A stretch of 59,189 bases of DNA from Burkholderiaceae bacterium. GTDB lineage: Bacteria; Pseudomonadota; Gammaproteobacteria; Burkholderiales; Burkholderiaceae. Below are positions 20,458-28,237 of the stretch, piece after piece. Position numbers and translations under genes: made by a program. Location of the stretch: assembly GCA_947449305.1 (NCBI GenBank), contig CANFRA010000003.1, forward strand, positions 1 to 59,189. The letters run 5' to 3'. Each line of letters opens with the position of its first letter. Position 1 is the stretch's first letter. Under the pieces are notes generated by a model. That model saw only the letters and a list, made by a program, of their open reading frames with translations, was not told the origin of the DNA and did not search any database.

Positions 20458-21706
20458 TAGTCACTTCTCCATTAGCAGCAACACGCCATGGTTGAATGGC
20501 GTTATTGTGATAGAAAGTATTTGCGCTCTTAGCCTTGATAACAGCATCCATCGTAGGCTGCACTTCACCACTTGAATCAACCGCCCTACTCATCAATGTT
20601 GCTGGCGCTCCATCCCACATCCAAGGAAAGCGAAATCGAACTAGGGATTTATCTATTACAGGCTCCTGCAACACGGCCTCACTCCATGAGTTACCACCAT
20701 CCGTTGAGACCTCAACCCGCCGAATCTTGCCATTACCAGACCAAGCGAGACCTGAGATCTCATAAAAGCCTTTAGATTTGAGTTTCATCATCCCGGAAGG
20801 CTGTGTAATAACAGATTTCACCTCCATGGCGAAAGTAAATTGCAGCGCCTTCCCATCTGCCCGCAGATCGGTATAAGCAGAGGTCTCTTCACGAGTTTGC
20901 CATGGCTCAGTACCCAACTTAATTCTTCGCAACCACTTAATGCTCATATTGCCTTCATAGCCAGGCAAGAATAGACGCAGTGGATAGCCTTGTTCAGCAC
21001 GCAACATCTCACCGTTTTGTGCGTATACCAATAAAGCGTCGTCCATCATCTTGCTCATGGGAATGCTACGTGTCATTGCGGCGCCATCAGCACCCTCAGC
21101 CAAAGCCCATTTAGCAGAGGGCTGCACGCCGCACTCTTGCAAAATTGTTGATAAGCGCACGCCAGTCCACTCACAACAGGATACCAATCCATGAATTTGC
21201 TGAACCGTTTGATTGCTTGCCTTCTTGAGTTCAGCAGCGCTATTGCCAGAACACTCTAAGAAATAAATTCGGGATTCCGATGGAAAACGAACAATATCCT
21301 CCATACTAAAGACCATTGGGCGATCCACCAAACCATGAATCACCAATTTATGTAGGTCAGGATTAATATCGGGCACTCCTGCATGATGTCGCTCAAAAAC
21401 TAAACCATTAGGGGTAATAATTCCATGCAAGCTTTGCAGAGGAGTTCTTGAGCCCGTTAAGAATGTTGGCGCTGGAGAGGGAAGTAGTCGAACAACATTC
21501 TTTTCATACTTCGATGGCAAGCCATAAGGCGGATTTACGAAGGTTGATCCCTGAGTTTTTGTCCAAGGATCAACCTCTAAAAAACCATCGCCCTGATTTT
21601 TAGCAAAGGTAGAATTAGCACTTATTACGCCATTTACACTTGCCCCCGCAATAAGCGATGACTTTAAAAAAAGACGGCGATTAGAAAGTTTATCCCTCTT
21701 AGACAT
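20447..21706 (-). CDS. soxC: Periplasmic sulfite dehydrogenase, molybdenum subunit (SoxC-like)
   Basis: Molybdopterin enzyme of the sulfite oxidase family, 419 residues. A Tat signal (NRRLFLK followed by a hydrophobic stretch) directs folded export. The Mo-ligand cysteine is Cys152 in FLECSGNS, and the C-terminal dimerisation domain carries VSTDGG. The N-terminal segment (PSKYEKNVVR, FERHHAGVPDI) is like SoxC rather than the shorter SorA. No other sox genes are nearby; the neighbours are a cytochrome c and sulfolactate genes, so oxidation of free sulfite to sulfate is the likely role. A GGAGG 10 nt before the ATG supports the start. Confidence 0.85.
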   Translation of the reverse strand: MSKRDKLSNRRLFLKSSLIAGASVNGVISANSTFAKNQGDGFLEVDPWTKTQGSTFVNPPYGLPSKYEKNVVRLLPSPAPTFLTGSRTPLQSLHGIITPNGLVFERHHAGVPDINPDLHKLVIHGLVDRPMVFSMEDIVRFPSESRIYFLECSGNSAAELKKASNQTVQQIHGLVSCCEWTGVRLSTILQECGVQPSAKWALAEGADGAAMTRSIPMSKMMDDALLVYAQNGEMLRAEQGYPLRLFLPGYEGNMSIKWLRRIKLGTEPWQTREETSAYTDLRADGKALQFTFAMEVKSVITQPSGMMKLKSKGFYEISGLAWSGNGKIRRVEVSTDGGNSWSEAVLQEPVIDKSLVRFRFPWMWDGAPATLMSRAVDSSGEVQPTMDAVIKAKSANTFYHNNAIQPWRVAANGEVTNGR

Positions 21707-21793
21707 AAATACTTTGCCTCCGTTATATGCGTTACTCAGCTTATTTTTTTAAAGCATACTGCCAAACTATAAAAGTTGATATTTCTGTTAACC

Positions 21794-22786
21794 CTAGGCG
21801 CCATACATAATAAATATGAGCCCCAGAATAGCAATAAAGAGGGTTTCAACAACTAACATAAATACCGGCTGCCAACCTAGCTTTGCCAATTCTTGAAAAT
21901 TGGTTTTCAATCCTGCAGCTGCAATTGCAATCACTAACATCCAGCGTGATATTCCGCCAATTTGATGAGTGATTGAGACAGGTAAAATTTGCATTGAAGC
22001 CACAATAGAAAGTGCAACAAAGCCCAATAAAAATGTTGGGATCAAGCGTAAGCTACCCCATCCTAATTGGTTAGTAGCTCTTTGCGCACCAAAGAAAATA
22101 GAGATCACTAAAACCACGGGCAGGAGTAGCGCTACTCGAAATAACTTCACTACAGTCGCAACATCACCTGCCTCAGAACCAAACAGCATTCCTGCAGCTA
22201 CCACTTGCGCAACATCATGAATAGTAGCGCCTATGAAAATGCCAGCTGAAAGATCGCCAATATTGAGCATTTGCAAAGCAAAAGGATATGTCACCATTGC
22301 AATGGTCGACAGTACAGTCACGCCAACAACGACTAATAAGGTAAATTGCTCGTTTTCTTTTGACTTAGGCAATACAGAGGCAACCGCAAGTGCAGCCGAA
22401 GCACCACAAATACCAACAGATCCACCTGCTATCAAGCCAAAATCGGGAGATATCCTCAAAAACTTGGCAAGCAGTAGGCCTAAGATAACGGTGGCTGCAA
22501 CAGCAACCATGACCATTAGGCCAGTATTGATACCAATCGCACTAATGTCGGCAAAAGTAATCCGGATCCCTAAAAAAGCAACGCCCAAACGAAGAATGGT
22601 TTTTGCACAGAAGTCTATTCCTGGCTTGACAGCGTCATTTAGATAGAGAAAGTGCAGTGATAAGCCTAGTAACAAGGCATATAAGAGCTGTGGTCCACCA
22701 TAATTTTCAGAAAGAAAACTAGTAGACATGGCGATGATCAAACAAACCATTAAACCTGGTAAGTTCTGCTTAGCAGTCGTGAGCAT
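21794..22786 (-). CDS. YeiH/UPF0324-family membrane transporter, candidate sulfite/sulfate exporter
   Basis: 330 residues with about ten membrane helices and the family motifs FLGIRITF and GSVGICGASAALA. Members are called putative sulfate exporters, mostly by analogy. The position, 6 nt after the GntR gene of the sulfolactate operon and before soxC, argues for moving sulfite or sulfate out of the cytoplasm. Function is inferred from family and context. Confidence 0.82.
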   Translation of the reverse strand: MLTTAKQNLPGLMVCLIIAMSTSFLSENYGGPQLLYALLLGLSLHFLYLNDAVKPGIDFCAKTILRLGVAFLGIRITFADISAIGINTGLMVMVAVAATVILGLLLAKFLRISPDFGLIAGGSVGICGASAALAVASVLPKSKENEQFTLLVVVGVTVLSTIAMVTYPFALQMLNIGDLSAGIFIGATIHDVAQVVAAGMLFGSEAGDVATVVKLFRVALLLPVVLVISIFFGAQRATNQLGWGSLRLIPTFLLGFVALSIVASMQILPVSITHQIGGISRWMLVIAIAAAGLKTNFQELAKLGWQPVFMLVVETLFIAILGLIFIMYGA

Positions 22787-22792
22787 AAATTC

Positions 22793-23512
22793 TTAGACCA
22801 CTAACTCACTAAAGTATTCATGTTGATTGGTGTTCAGTGTAGAAATTCGCCATTCCAATGGCTCATCCTGAATACCAAGAGCTACCCTTCTGATAATCAA
22901 AACTGGTGAATCTGGCTTCAACCCTAACCACTCTGAGTATTGCTTGCCAGCCAGACCAGCGCGTAATCGCTCGCTACTGCGAACCACTGTCTGGCCGTAC
23001 CTCATTTGATATAACTGATAGATACTGCCCTCGCGATTAATAAAATCCGCACGAGTTAAATTCTTAAACCGCTTCTTATCCAAAGTGATATGGTCAATCA
23101 TGACGCATTTATCATCTAAATAAAGGCAATTGACCAGGCGCCATACTGATGTACCTTCTTTAATTTGCAGTTTGCTGGACTCTTCCCTATTTGCAAGAGC
23201 AGAAGTTAAGGAAACTAACTCGACTCGTGGATTTATTTTTTTATCAGCGTCGTGTTTTACAACGTGAAAAAAGTAATACAGCAATCGTTTAAGGTCATGC
23301 TCAGCAACATAGGTTCCCCTGCCTTGGCGACGAACCACAATACCTTCGGCAACCAACTCGTCCACCGCTTTACGCAGGGTTCCTATAGATACATCTAACT
23401 CTTTTGATAAATCCTTTTCGGCAGGCAATGCCTGCCCCATCGGATAACGGCCCCTGACCAGATCTTCGGTGATCTTTTGCTTTACTTCTTCATAAGCGGT
23501 CAGGGATCTCAT
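22793..23512 (-). CDS. GntR-family (HutC/UTRA subfamily) regulator of the sulfolactate operon
   Basis: 239 residues: N-terminal winged helix (about 10-75, with DLSKELDVSIGTLRKAVDEL as the recognition helix region) and a UTRA ligand-binding domain (about 95-235). It lies 10 nt downstream of suyB and 6 nt upstream of the YeiH gene, inside the operon, so it probably controls that operon in response to sulfolactate or a breakdown product. A 17-bp palindrome at 26989-27005 is the best candidate operator. Confidence 0.88.
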   Translation of the reverse strand: MRSLTAYEEVKQKITEDLVRGRYPMGQALPAEKDLSKELDVSIGTLRKAVDELVAEGIVVRRQGRGTYVAEHDLKRLLYYFFHVVKHDADKKINPRVELVSLTSALANREESSKLQIKEGTSVWRLVNCLYLDDKCVMIDHITLDKKRFKNLTRADFINREGSIYQLYQMRYGQTVVRSSERLRAGLAGKQYSEWLGLKPDSPVLIIRRVALGIQDEPLEWRISTLNTNQHEYFSELVV

Positions 23513-23522
23513 ACTTTAAAAA

Positions 23523-24695
23523 TTACGCTGATTCGTATAAACGGGTTAACACGAATTCACGGTGGCCAAGAATCTCAGAAGCTGTTAATTCGCCGTCAGC
23601 AGTGCGTAAGAGGCACTCCAACAACTTATCACCAGCTTGGTCCATATTCTCTTCGCGACGCAATAATCCTGATACATCAACGTCAATGTGCTCGCCCATA
23701 GTGCGTACTGTTTTTGGGTTTGCACAAATCTTAATCACTGGAAGAATTGCATTACCAATCACGTTACCTTGACCTGTTGGGAAGAAGTGCGCAGCAAATC
23801 CTGCAGCGGCACATAAGGTCACCATTTCAGCAGCAGCTGAGGAAGAGTCCATAAAGTGCAATCCTGGGATCTTAGGCTCTTCACCTTTATCCAAAACGCT
23901 GTCCACGATACATTTCTTACCAATCTTCTGAATGTTACCGAGAGCCTTTTCTTCAATCGTGGTTAAACCACCAGCAATATTGCCTTTGGTTGGTTGAGAG
24001 TCAGATAAATCGCTAGTCTTATGGCGTTCGATAACATCTTGATAGCGATCAAACATTTCACGGAACTTCTTTTTTACCTCTGGGGTACGGCAACGTGCTT
24101 CCACCAAGTGCTCACCACCAGTTAATTCGGTAGTTTCGCCAAATACTAAGGTGGAGCCAATGCCATAGAGCTTATCAAAGGCATCACCTACTGTTGGATT
24201 TGCGCCGCAACCAGATGTTGTATCAGACTCACCGCACTTGGTAGATACCCATAACTCAGATAAAGGCGCCTTGACCCGCTTTTGCTTAGAGGCATGCTTC
24301 ATCATTTGGTATGCAGCTTTGCTAGCAGAGGCAATCGTAGCGGTATCGCCATTACCCTCGATCCAGAAACCTTCTGCTGGCTTACCAGACGCCTTGATGC
24401 CATCAACCACAATTTTGGTCCACTGCGGCTCAATACCAATCACTACTACAGCAGCTACGTTTGGATTAGTACCAGTGCCAATCAAAGTGCGGAAGTGCAG
24501 ATCTAGGTCGGCACCAAATTGCAAACGGCCATAAGAGTGAGGGATAGCCTGAGTTCCTTTGATGTTATTTGCTACAGCTTCGCAAGCTGCGTTTGATAAA
24601 TCATCTAAAGGCAAAATTAATACGTGATTACGAATTCCCATGCGGCCATTTTCACGGCGATAACCCATGAAGCTCGCGTCTTTCAAATTAATCAT
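23523..24695 (-). CDS. suyB: (2R)-sulfolactate sulfo-lyase, large (beta) subunit
   Basis: SuyAB splits (R)-sulfolactate into pyruvate and sulfite. The 390 residues belong to the UxaA/altronate dehydratase large-subunit family, with [15 protein letters not shown] (Cys154, Cys163) as likely Fe or Fe-S ligands. The assignment to SuyB rather than altronate dehydratase rests on close resemblance to SuyB sequences as I remember them ([42 protein letters not shown]) and on the two sulfolactate dehydrogenase genes upstream. suyA precedes it by 40 nt. Confidence 0.88.
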   Translation of the reverse strand: MINLKDASFMGYRRENGRMGIRNHVLILPLDDLSNAACEAVANNIKGTQAIPHSYGRLQFGADLDLHFRTLIGTGTNPNVAAVVVIGIEPQWTKIVVDGIKASGKPAEGFWIEGNGDTATIASASKAAYQMMKHASKQKRVKAPLSELWVSTKCGESDTTSGCGANPTVGDAFDKLYGIGSTLVFGETTELTGGEHLVEARCRTPEVKKKFREMFDRYQDVIERHKTSDLSDSQPTKGNIAGGLTTIEEKALGNIQKIGKKCIVDSVLDKGEEPKIPGLHFMDSSSAAAEMVTLCAAAGFAAHFFPTGQGNVIGNAILPVIKICANPKTVRTMGEHIDVDVSGLLRREENMDQAGDKLLECLLRTADGELTASEILGHREFVLTRLYESA

Positions 24696-24735
24696 CTTGT
24701 TTCTTTCTAAATGAATGGGTGAATAAAAGCCTGAA

Positions 24736-25017
24736 TTACCAGCGCTTCGTTTTTACGTTTTGAACATGGAGGTGCTCGCCTTTTTTGATGGGCGCTACAA
24801 CCTTGCCGATGTCTACGCCATACTTCATCACCGTATCGCCCGCCTTAAATTCATTCAATGAAATTTTGTGGCCAATTGGAATATCGCTCTCAGATTTCAT
24901 GTTGAGCGTTAAATCTCCATCCATTACCCAACCAATCAAATCATCTCCAGCTTTTACACCTTCAACTACCACCACGCCTACGCCATCTCCTGGCTCATGC
25001 ACGACAAAATGGATCAT
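24736..25017 (-). CDS. suyA: (2R)-sulfolactate sulfo-lyase, small (alpha) subunit
   Basis: 93 residues, an SAF-domain protein of the UxaA small-subunit family. Its motifs [15 protein letters not shown] and the C-terminal [10 protein letters not shown] match SuyA. A strong ribosome site (AGGAGAAGG) sits 2-8 nt before the ATG. It forms the lyase with SuyB, encoded just downstream. Confidence 0.88.
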   Translation of the reverse strand: MIHFVVHEPGDGVGVVVVEGVKAGDDLIGWVMDGDLTLNMKSESDIPIGHKISLNEFKAGDTVMKYGVDIGKVVAPIKKGEHLHVQNVKTKRW

Positions 25018-25047
25018 TACCTTCTCCTCTTCAATCTTGTTTAACTA

Positions 25048-26058
25048 CTAAACACCCCATGACTGGCGAATACCAGTCTGAATTTCTTCTACAACTACAT
25101 CAGAAACGTTGACGCCCTCTTTAAAGCCTGATGCACGCTGCTTGAAACGCCTTTGCCCTGGAATGCGTGTTCCAGAATCTGATGCCAGGGTCTTTAAGAG
25201 CGCTTGCATCTTATTTGCAAACACTTGGCTGCCTGCCAGACCTGGATCAATCGTTAACAGAAGCTGCCCAATTCGAGGGCGATTTCCTTTGGCATCAAAG
25301 AACGAATCCGCCTCATAAGAGAAGCGACTTCCCGATAAACCGACAACTAGTAACTCAACAATCAGGGCAAGCAAAGCACCTTTATCTCCGCCTAGCGGAA
25401 CCATTAATCCTTTGAGCCCCTCATTAGGATCTGTGGTGGGTTTACCATCAGCTGTTAAGGCCCATCCCTCTGGAATAGATTCGCCTTTCTTTGCAGCAAC
25501 CAATAACTTGCCACGGGCTACTGCTGACAGAGACATATCAATTACTAAAGGATCTCGGTTAGTAATTGGAAATGCTGCAGCTAGAGGATTGGTTCCAAAA
25601 ATTGCTTTGCTACCGCCAACCATCGGCATCGCCGCAGGCGTGTTGCCAAACAACAATGAAATATATCCGGCGCGCGCTGCTGCTTCAGTAAAGTGCCCCG
25701 CAACCCCAAAGTGATGACTATTCGTTACTGCGACTAGACCCACTCCAGTCTTGGAAGCTAAGTTGACAGATAGGTCTGTAGCGAAGCGTAGCGCTGGAAA
25801 TGCAAGCCCATCACAAGCATCTACCAATGCAGCCGATACTTTAAAAGGGCGCACTTTGATTTTGGGAGCTAACTCGATGCGTCCATTTTTAGCATGTCCT
25901 GCATATTGCGATACGCGCGCTAATCCATGGGAAGCCAATCCATCAAGCTCAGCAAGTGCTAAAAATTGTGCTGTCTCATAAGCTGCTTTGTCACCAATAC
26001 CAGCTGCTCGTAAACCAGATGAGGCTAGCTCAAGCATCTGTTGATAGGATAAATTCAT
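25048..26058 (-). CDS. comC: (R)-sulfolactate dehydrogenase, ComC-like (malate/L-lactate dehydrogenase-2 family)
   Basis: 336-residue NAD(P)-dependent oxidoreductase of the Ldh/MDH-2 family, to which archaeal and bacterial sulfolactate dehydrogenase ComC belongs. Catalytic histidine in TNSHHFG (His115/116) and the cofactor/substrate segment FGTNPLAAAFP are visible. In this context it would reduce sulfopyruvate to (R)-sulfolactate, the substrate of SuyAB. Its ATG follows directly on the slcC stop (TAAATG), and suyA starts 31 nt after it. Related enzymes act on malate, lactate or ureidoglycolate, so specificity is inferred from the operon. Confidence 0.82.
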   Translation of the reverse strand: MNLSYQQMLELASSGLRAAGIGDKAAYETAQFLALAELDGLASHGLARVSQYAGHAKNGRIELAPKIKVRPFKVSAALVDACDGLAFPALRFATDLSVNLASKTGVGLVAVTNSHHFGVAGHFTEAAARAGYISLLFGNTPAAMPMVGGSKAIFGTNPLAAAFPITNRDPLVIDMSLSAVARGKLLVAAKKGESIPEGWALTADGKPTTDPNEGLKGLMVPLGGDKGALLALIVELLVVGLSGSRFSYEADSFFDAKGNRPRIGQLLLTIDPGLAGSQVFANKMQALLKTLASDSGTRIPGQRRFKQRASGFKEGVNVSDVVVEEIQTGIRQSWGV

Positions 26059-26988
26059 TTATGCTCCAAAAAACCGATTAACTTCATCGGCAATCATTTG
26101 ACTAACGCGCTCATTACTTTCATGAGTTACGCCTGCTACATGCGGAGTCAGAATGAGATTCTCTATACCTGCAAAGTGACTCAAATCTTTTGCTGGCTCA
26201 CTCTCAAACACATCCATAGCCGCCCCACCCAAACGCCCAGAGCGCAAACGCTCAGCAAGAGCCTTCTCATCAACGATGCCGCCCCGCGCAGTATTAATGA
26301 GGGAGGCACCATTTTTCATTTGATCTAAGGTAGCTGCATTAAACAGGTTCTTTGTTTCAGGCAAAAATGGAAGATGCAAGGTCACCACCTCGCTTTTAGC
26401 AAGAAGGTCATTCAATGAGAGTAATGGCACTGAAAATTCATCTAGCTCAACGGAGCCAGCAGGCAGCATTGGATCATATGCAAGGCAGTGTAAGCCAAAT
26501 GCATTTGCTTTCTTAGCCACCACCCTACCAATATTGCCAAAACCAACAATGCCAATGGTCTTGCCTAAAAATTCATGATAAGTAGAAAAACGAGGGCGAG
26601 GCCACTCACCTTTCAGCGTTGAAACCGTCGCTGGAATAAATCCTCTCGTTAATGCAACTGCAGCACCCACAACATACTCAGCAACAGACTCGGCATTTGC
26701 GCCAGTTGCTGGAATGACCTTGATGCTTCTTTTAGCACAGGCAGGCAATTCAATATTTTCAAGCCCAACACCCAGTCGACCTACTACCTTTAAGTTTGGG
26801 GCGCCCGCCAGGATCTCCTCATTTACTTGAGTGAGATTACGCACAATTAGTCCCTCAATATTTTGCAACGCAGCAATCAAAGCTGGGCGGTCTTTATAAA
26901 GATCTGGCTCGTAAACAACCTTGTGCTTAGAACGCAGGGTTTCTAAGGCTTGACTTGTAATGAACTCAGAGATCAAAATAGATGACAT
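26059..26988 (-). CDS. slcC: (S)-sulfolactate dehydrogenase, SlcC-like (D-2-hydroxyacid dehydrogenase family)
   Basis: 309 residues of the D-isomer-specific 2-hydroxyacid dehydrogenase family. The NAD motif GFGNIG is at 149-154, followed by the catalytic Arg in NTARGG, a Glu, and the His in LTPHVAG. SlcC oxidises (S)-sulfolactate to sulfopyruvate. The start MSSILISEF is where homologues begin; a GTG 18 codons upstream is less likely. No Shine-Dalgarno sequence is evident and a palindrome abuts the ATG, so a very short leader is possible. First gene of the leftward operon. Confidence 0.83.
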   Translation of the reverse strand: MSSILISEFITSQALETLRSKHKVVYEPDLYKDRPALIAALQNIEGLIVRNLTQVNEEILAGAPNLKVVGRLGVGLENIELPACAKRSIKVIPATGANAESVAEYVVGAAVALTRGFIPATVSTLKGEWPRPRFSTYHEFLGKTIGIVGFGNIGRVVAKKANAFGLHCLAYDPMLPAGSVELDEFSVPLLSLNDLLAKSEVVTLHLPFLPETKNLFNAATLDQMKNGASLINTARGGIVDEKALAERLRSGRLGGAAMDVFESEPAKDLSHFAGIENLILTPHVAGVTHESNERVSQMIADEVNRFFGA

Positions 26989-27005
26989 ATCTATATCATA
27001 TAGAT
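26989..27005. promoter_or_regulatory. 17-bp perfect palindrome at the slcC start, candidate GntR operator
   Basis: ATCTATAT-C-ATATAGAT: 8-bp arms around one base, touching the slcC ATG (26986-26988). Size and AT-rich dyad form fit operators of HutC-type GntR regulators. On the minus strand the same bases contain TATGAT, a possible -10 element (with a weak TTGCGG 17 nt upstream), so a bound regulator would block transcription. Confidence 0.5.
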
Positions 27006-27057
27006 GAATTTGATATCCCGCAAGATTCAAAGTATGGTGCACTGCAATCTCGAAAAA

Positions 27058-27107
27058 TATAAGCCTAAGTAGCGATAAAGCAGATACCGATTTGAAATAG
27101 GCTTATA
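27058..27107. repeat. 10-bp inverted repeat in the slcC-tctC divergent region
   Basis: TATAAGCCTA (27058-27067) and TAGGCTTATA (27098-27107) are perfect complements, 40 bp centre to centre. This is about four helical turns, as expected for looping or co-operative binding sites. Confidence 0.6.
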
Positions 27108-27131
27108 ACCATTTTATAAAAACTGGTTATA
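27104..27131. repeat. 8-bp inverted repeat upstream of tctC
   Basis: TATAACCA (27104-27111) and TGGTTATA (27124-27131), 20 bp centre to centre, about 60 nt before the binding-protein start. The left arm overlaps the last four bases of the 27058-27107 repeat. Confidence 0.55.
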
Positions 27132-27190
27132 TTTTTGAATGAAATAAAGGATAAGATACAAAAATCAAATTAACACTGGGGAACAGAAGA

Positions 27191-28177
27191 ATGCTTAAGA
27201 AATTCATTGGACGTATCGGCAAACAATTTGCATTGATCACAGGAGCATTACTTTTACTTGCATCGCCATTAAGCTATGCACAAAATTGGCCAACTAAACC
27301 TATTAAGCTCATCATTCCATTTGCTGCAGGTGGTACTACAGATATTTTAGGTCGCCTATTAGCGCAACAACTCACAAAAGATCTTGGACAAAATGTGATT
27401 GTCGAAAATAAGCCAGGCGCTGGTGGCAATATTGCCGCTGAGTTTGTAGCGCAATCTGCAGCAGATGGTTACACCATCATGCTCGCCTCTGGAAGCATGC
27501 TCACTGTCAACCCAAATCTTTATAAGAAATTGCCAGTCAATTACGCTAAAGACTTTGTTTATATTACTAATGTGGCGAGTGGTCCAATGCTGGTCTCAGT
27601 GAGTACTAAGTTACCAGTCAAAACCTTGAGTGAATTTATTGCTTATGCCAAGACTAAGGATCTTAACTTTGGTTCTGCAGGCATTGGTAGCCAAGTGCAT
27701 ATGGCAGCTGAGAACTTTACCTATTCAGCAAATATCCCCGCTACCCATGTGCCATATAAGGGTGAATCAGCAGCTATCAATGACTTAGTTGCTGGCCAAA
27801 TCGACTTCATGGTGGGCAATCTTACTGCGGCAACCGGATTTGCCAAAAATGGGCAAATAAAGCCTTTAGCTGTCACTAGCTTAAAACGTTCAAAACAATT
27901 ACCTGATGTGCCCACCGTAGCGGAAGCTGGTATTCCTGGATTTGAATCTACTGGTTGGTTTGGTCTTGTTGCTCCGGCAAACACCCCAAAGACGATTACT
28001 GAAAAGATTTACGATGCTACTGTTAAGGCCGTAAATTCGGAAGCATTGCGCGCTAGCCTTGATTTAAATGGCCTGACCGCTGTAGTAAACAACCAGAAAG
28101 AATTTGAATCTCAAGTAAAAGCGGAGTCAATAGTCTGGGAGAAAGTGATCAAGGGTCGCAATATTAGCGCTCAGTAA
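27191..28177 (+). CDS. TctC/Bug-family periplasmic substrate-binding protein
   Basis: 328 residues with a signal peptide (cleavage after ASPLSYA) and Bug-family features: WPTKPIKLIIPFAAGG at the mature N-terminus and PGAGGNIAAEFVAQS. Such proteins feed tripartite tricarboxylate transporters (TctABC), typically with carboxylates. It diverges from slcC and may capture sulfolactate, like SlcH in sulfolactate-degrading bacteria. The membrane subunits TctA and TctB are absent from the window, so it must borrow a permease or act as a sensor. GGGGA before the ATG supports the start. Confidence 0.88.
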   Translation: MLKKFIGRIGKQFALITGALLLLASPLSYAQNWPTKPIKLIIPFAAGGTTDILGRLLAQQLTKDLGQNVIVENKPGAGGNIAAEFVAQSAADGYTIMLASGSMLTVNPNLYKKLPVNYAKDFVYITNVASGPMLVSVSTKLPVKTLSEFIAYAKTKDLNFGSAGIGSQVHMAAENFTYSANIPATHVPYKGESAAINDLVAGQIDFMVGNLTAATGFAKNGQIKPLAVTSLKRSKQLPDVPTVAEAGIPGFESTGWFGLVAPANTPKTITEKIYDATVKAVNSEALRASLDLNGLTAVVNNQKEFESQVKAESIVWEKVIKGRNISAQ

Positions 28178-28203
28178 TACAGTATCCGTGTTTCACAAAG
28201 ACA

Positions 28204-28237
28204 AATCAGGCGAAGACATCTTCGCCTGATTACTTTT
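28204..28237. terminator. Bidirectional terminator between tctC and the TauE gene
   Basis: A 13-bp perfect stem (28204-28216 with 28219-28231; GGCGAAGA/TCTTCGCC core) followed by ACTTTT on the plus strand; the minus-strand flank reads TTTGTCTTTG. It serves both converging transcripts. Confidence 0.85.

Noticed and set aside
22233-22646. 137-codon open frame on the plus strand inside the YeiH gene
   Set aside because: Antisense shadow of a strong membrane-protein gene; composition is that of a complementary strand and there is no ribosome site.
23523-25017. Altronate dehydratase (uxaA) as the identity of the suyAB-like pair
   Set aside because: No uronate genes nearby; sequence details and two sulfolactate dehydrogenase genes favour sulfo-lyase. 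Kept as the main alternative.
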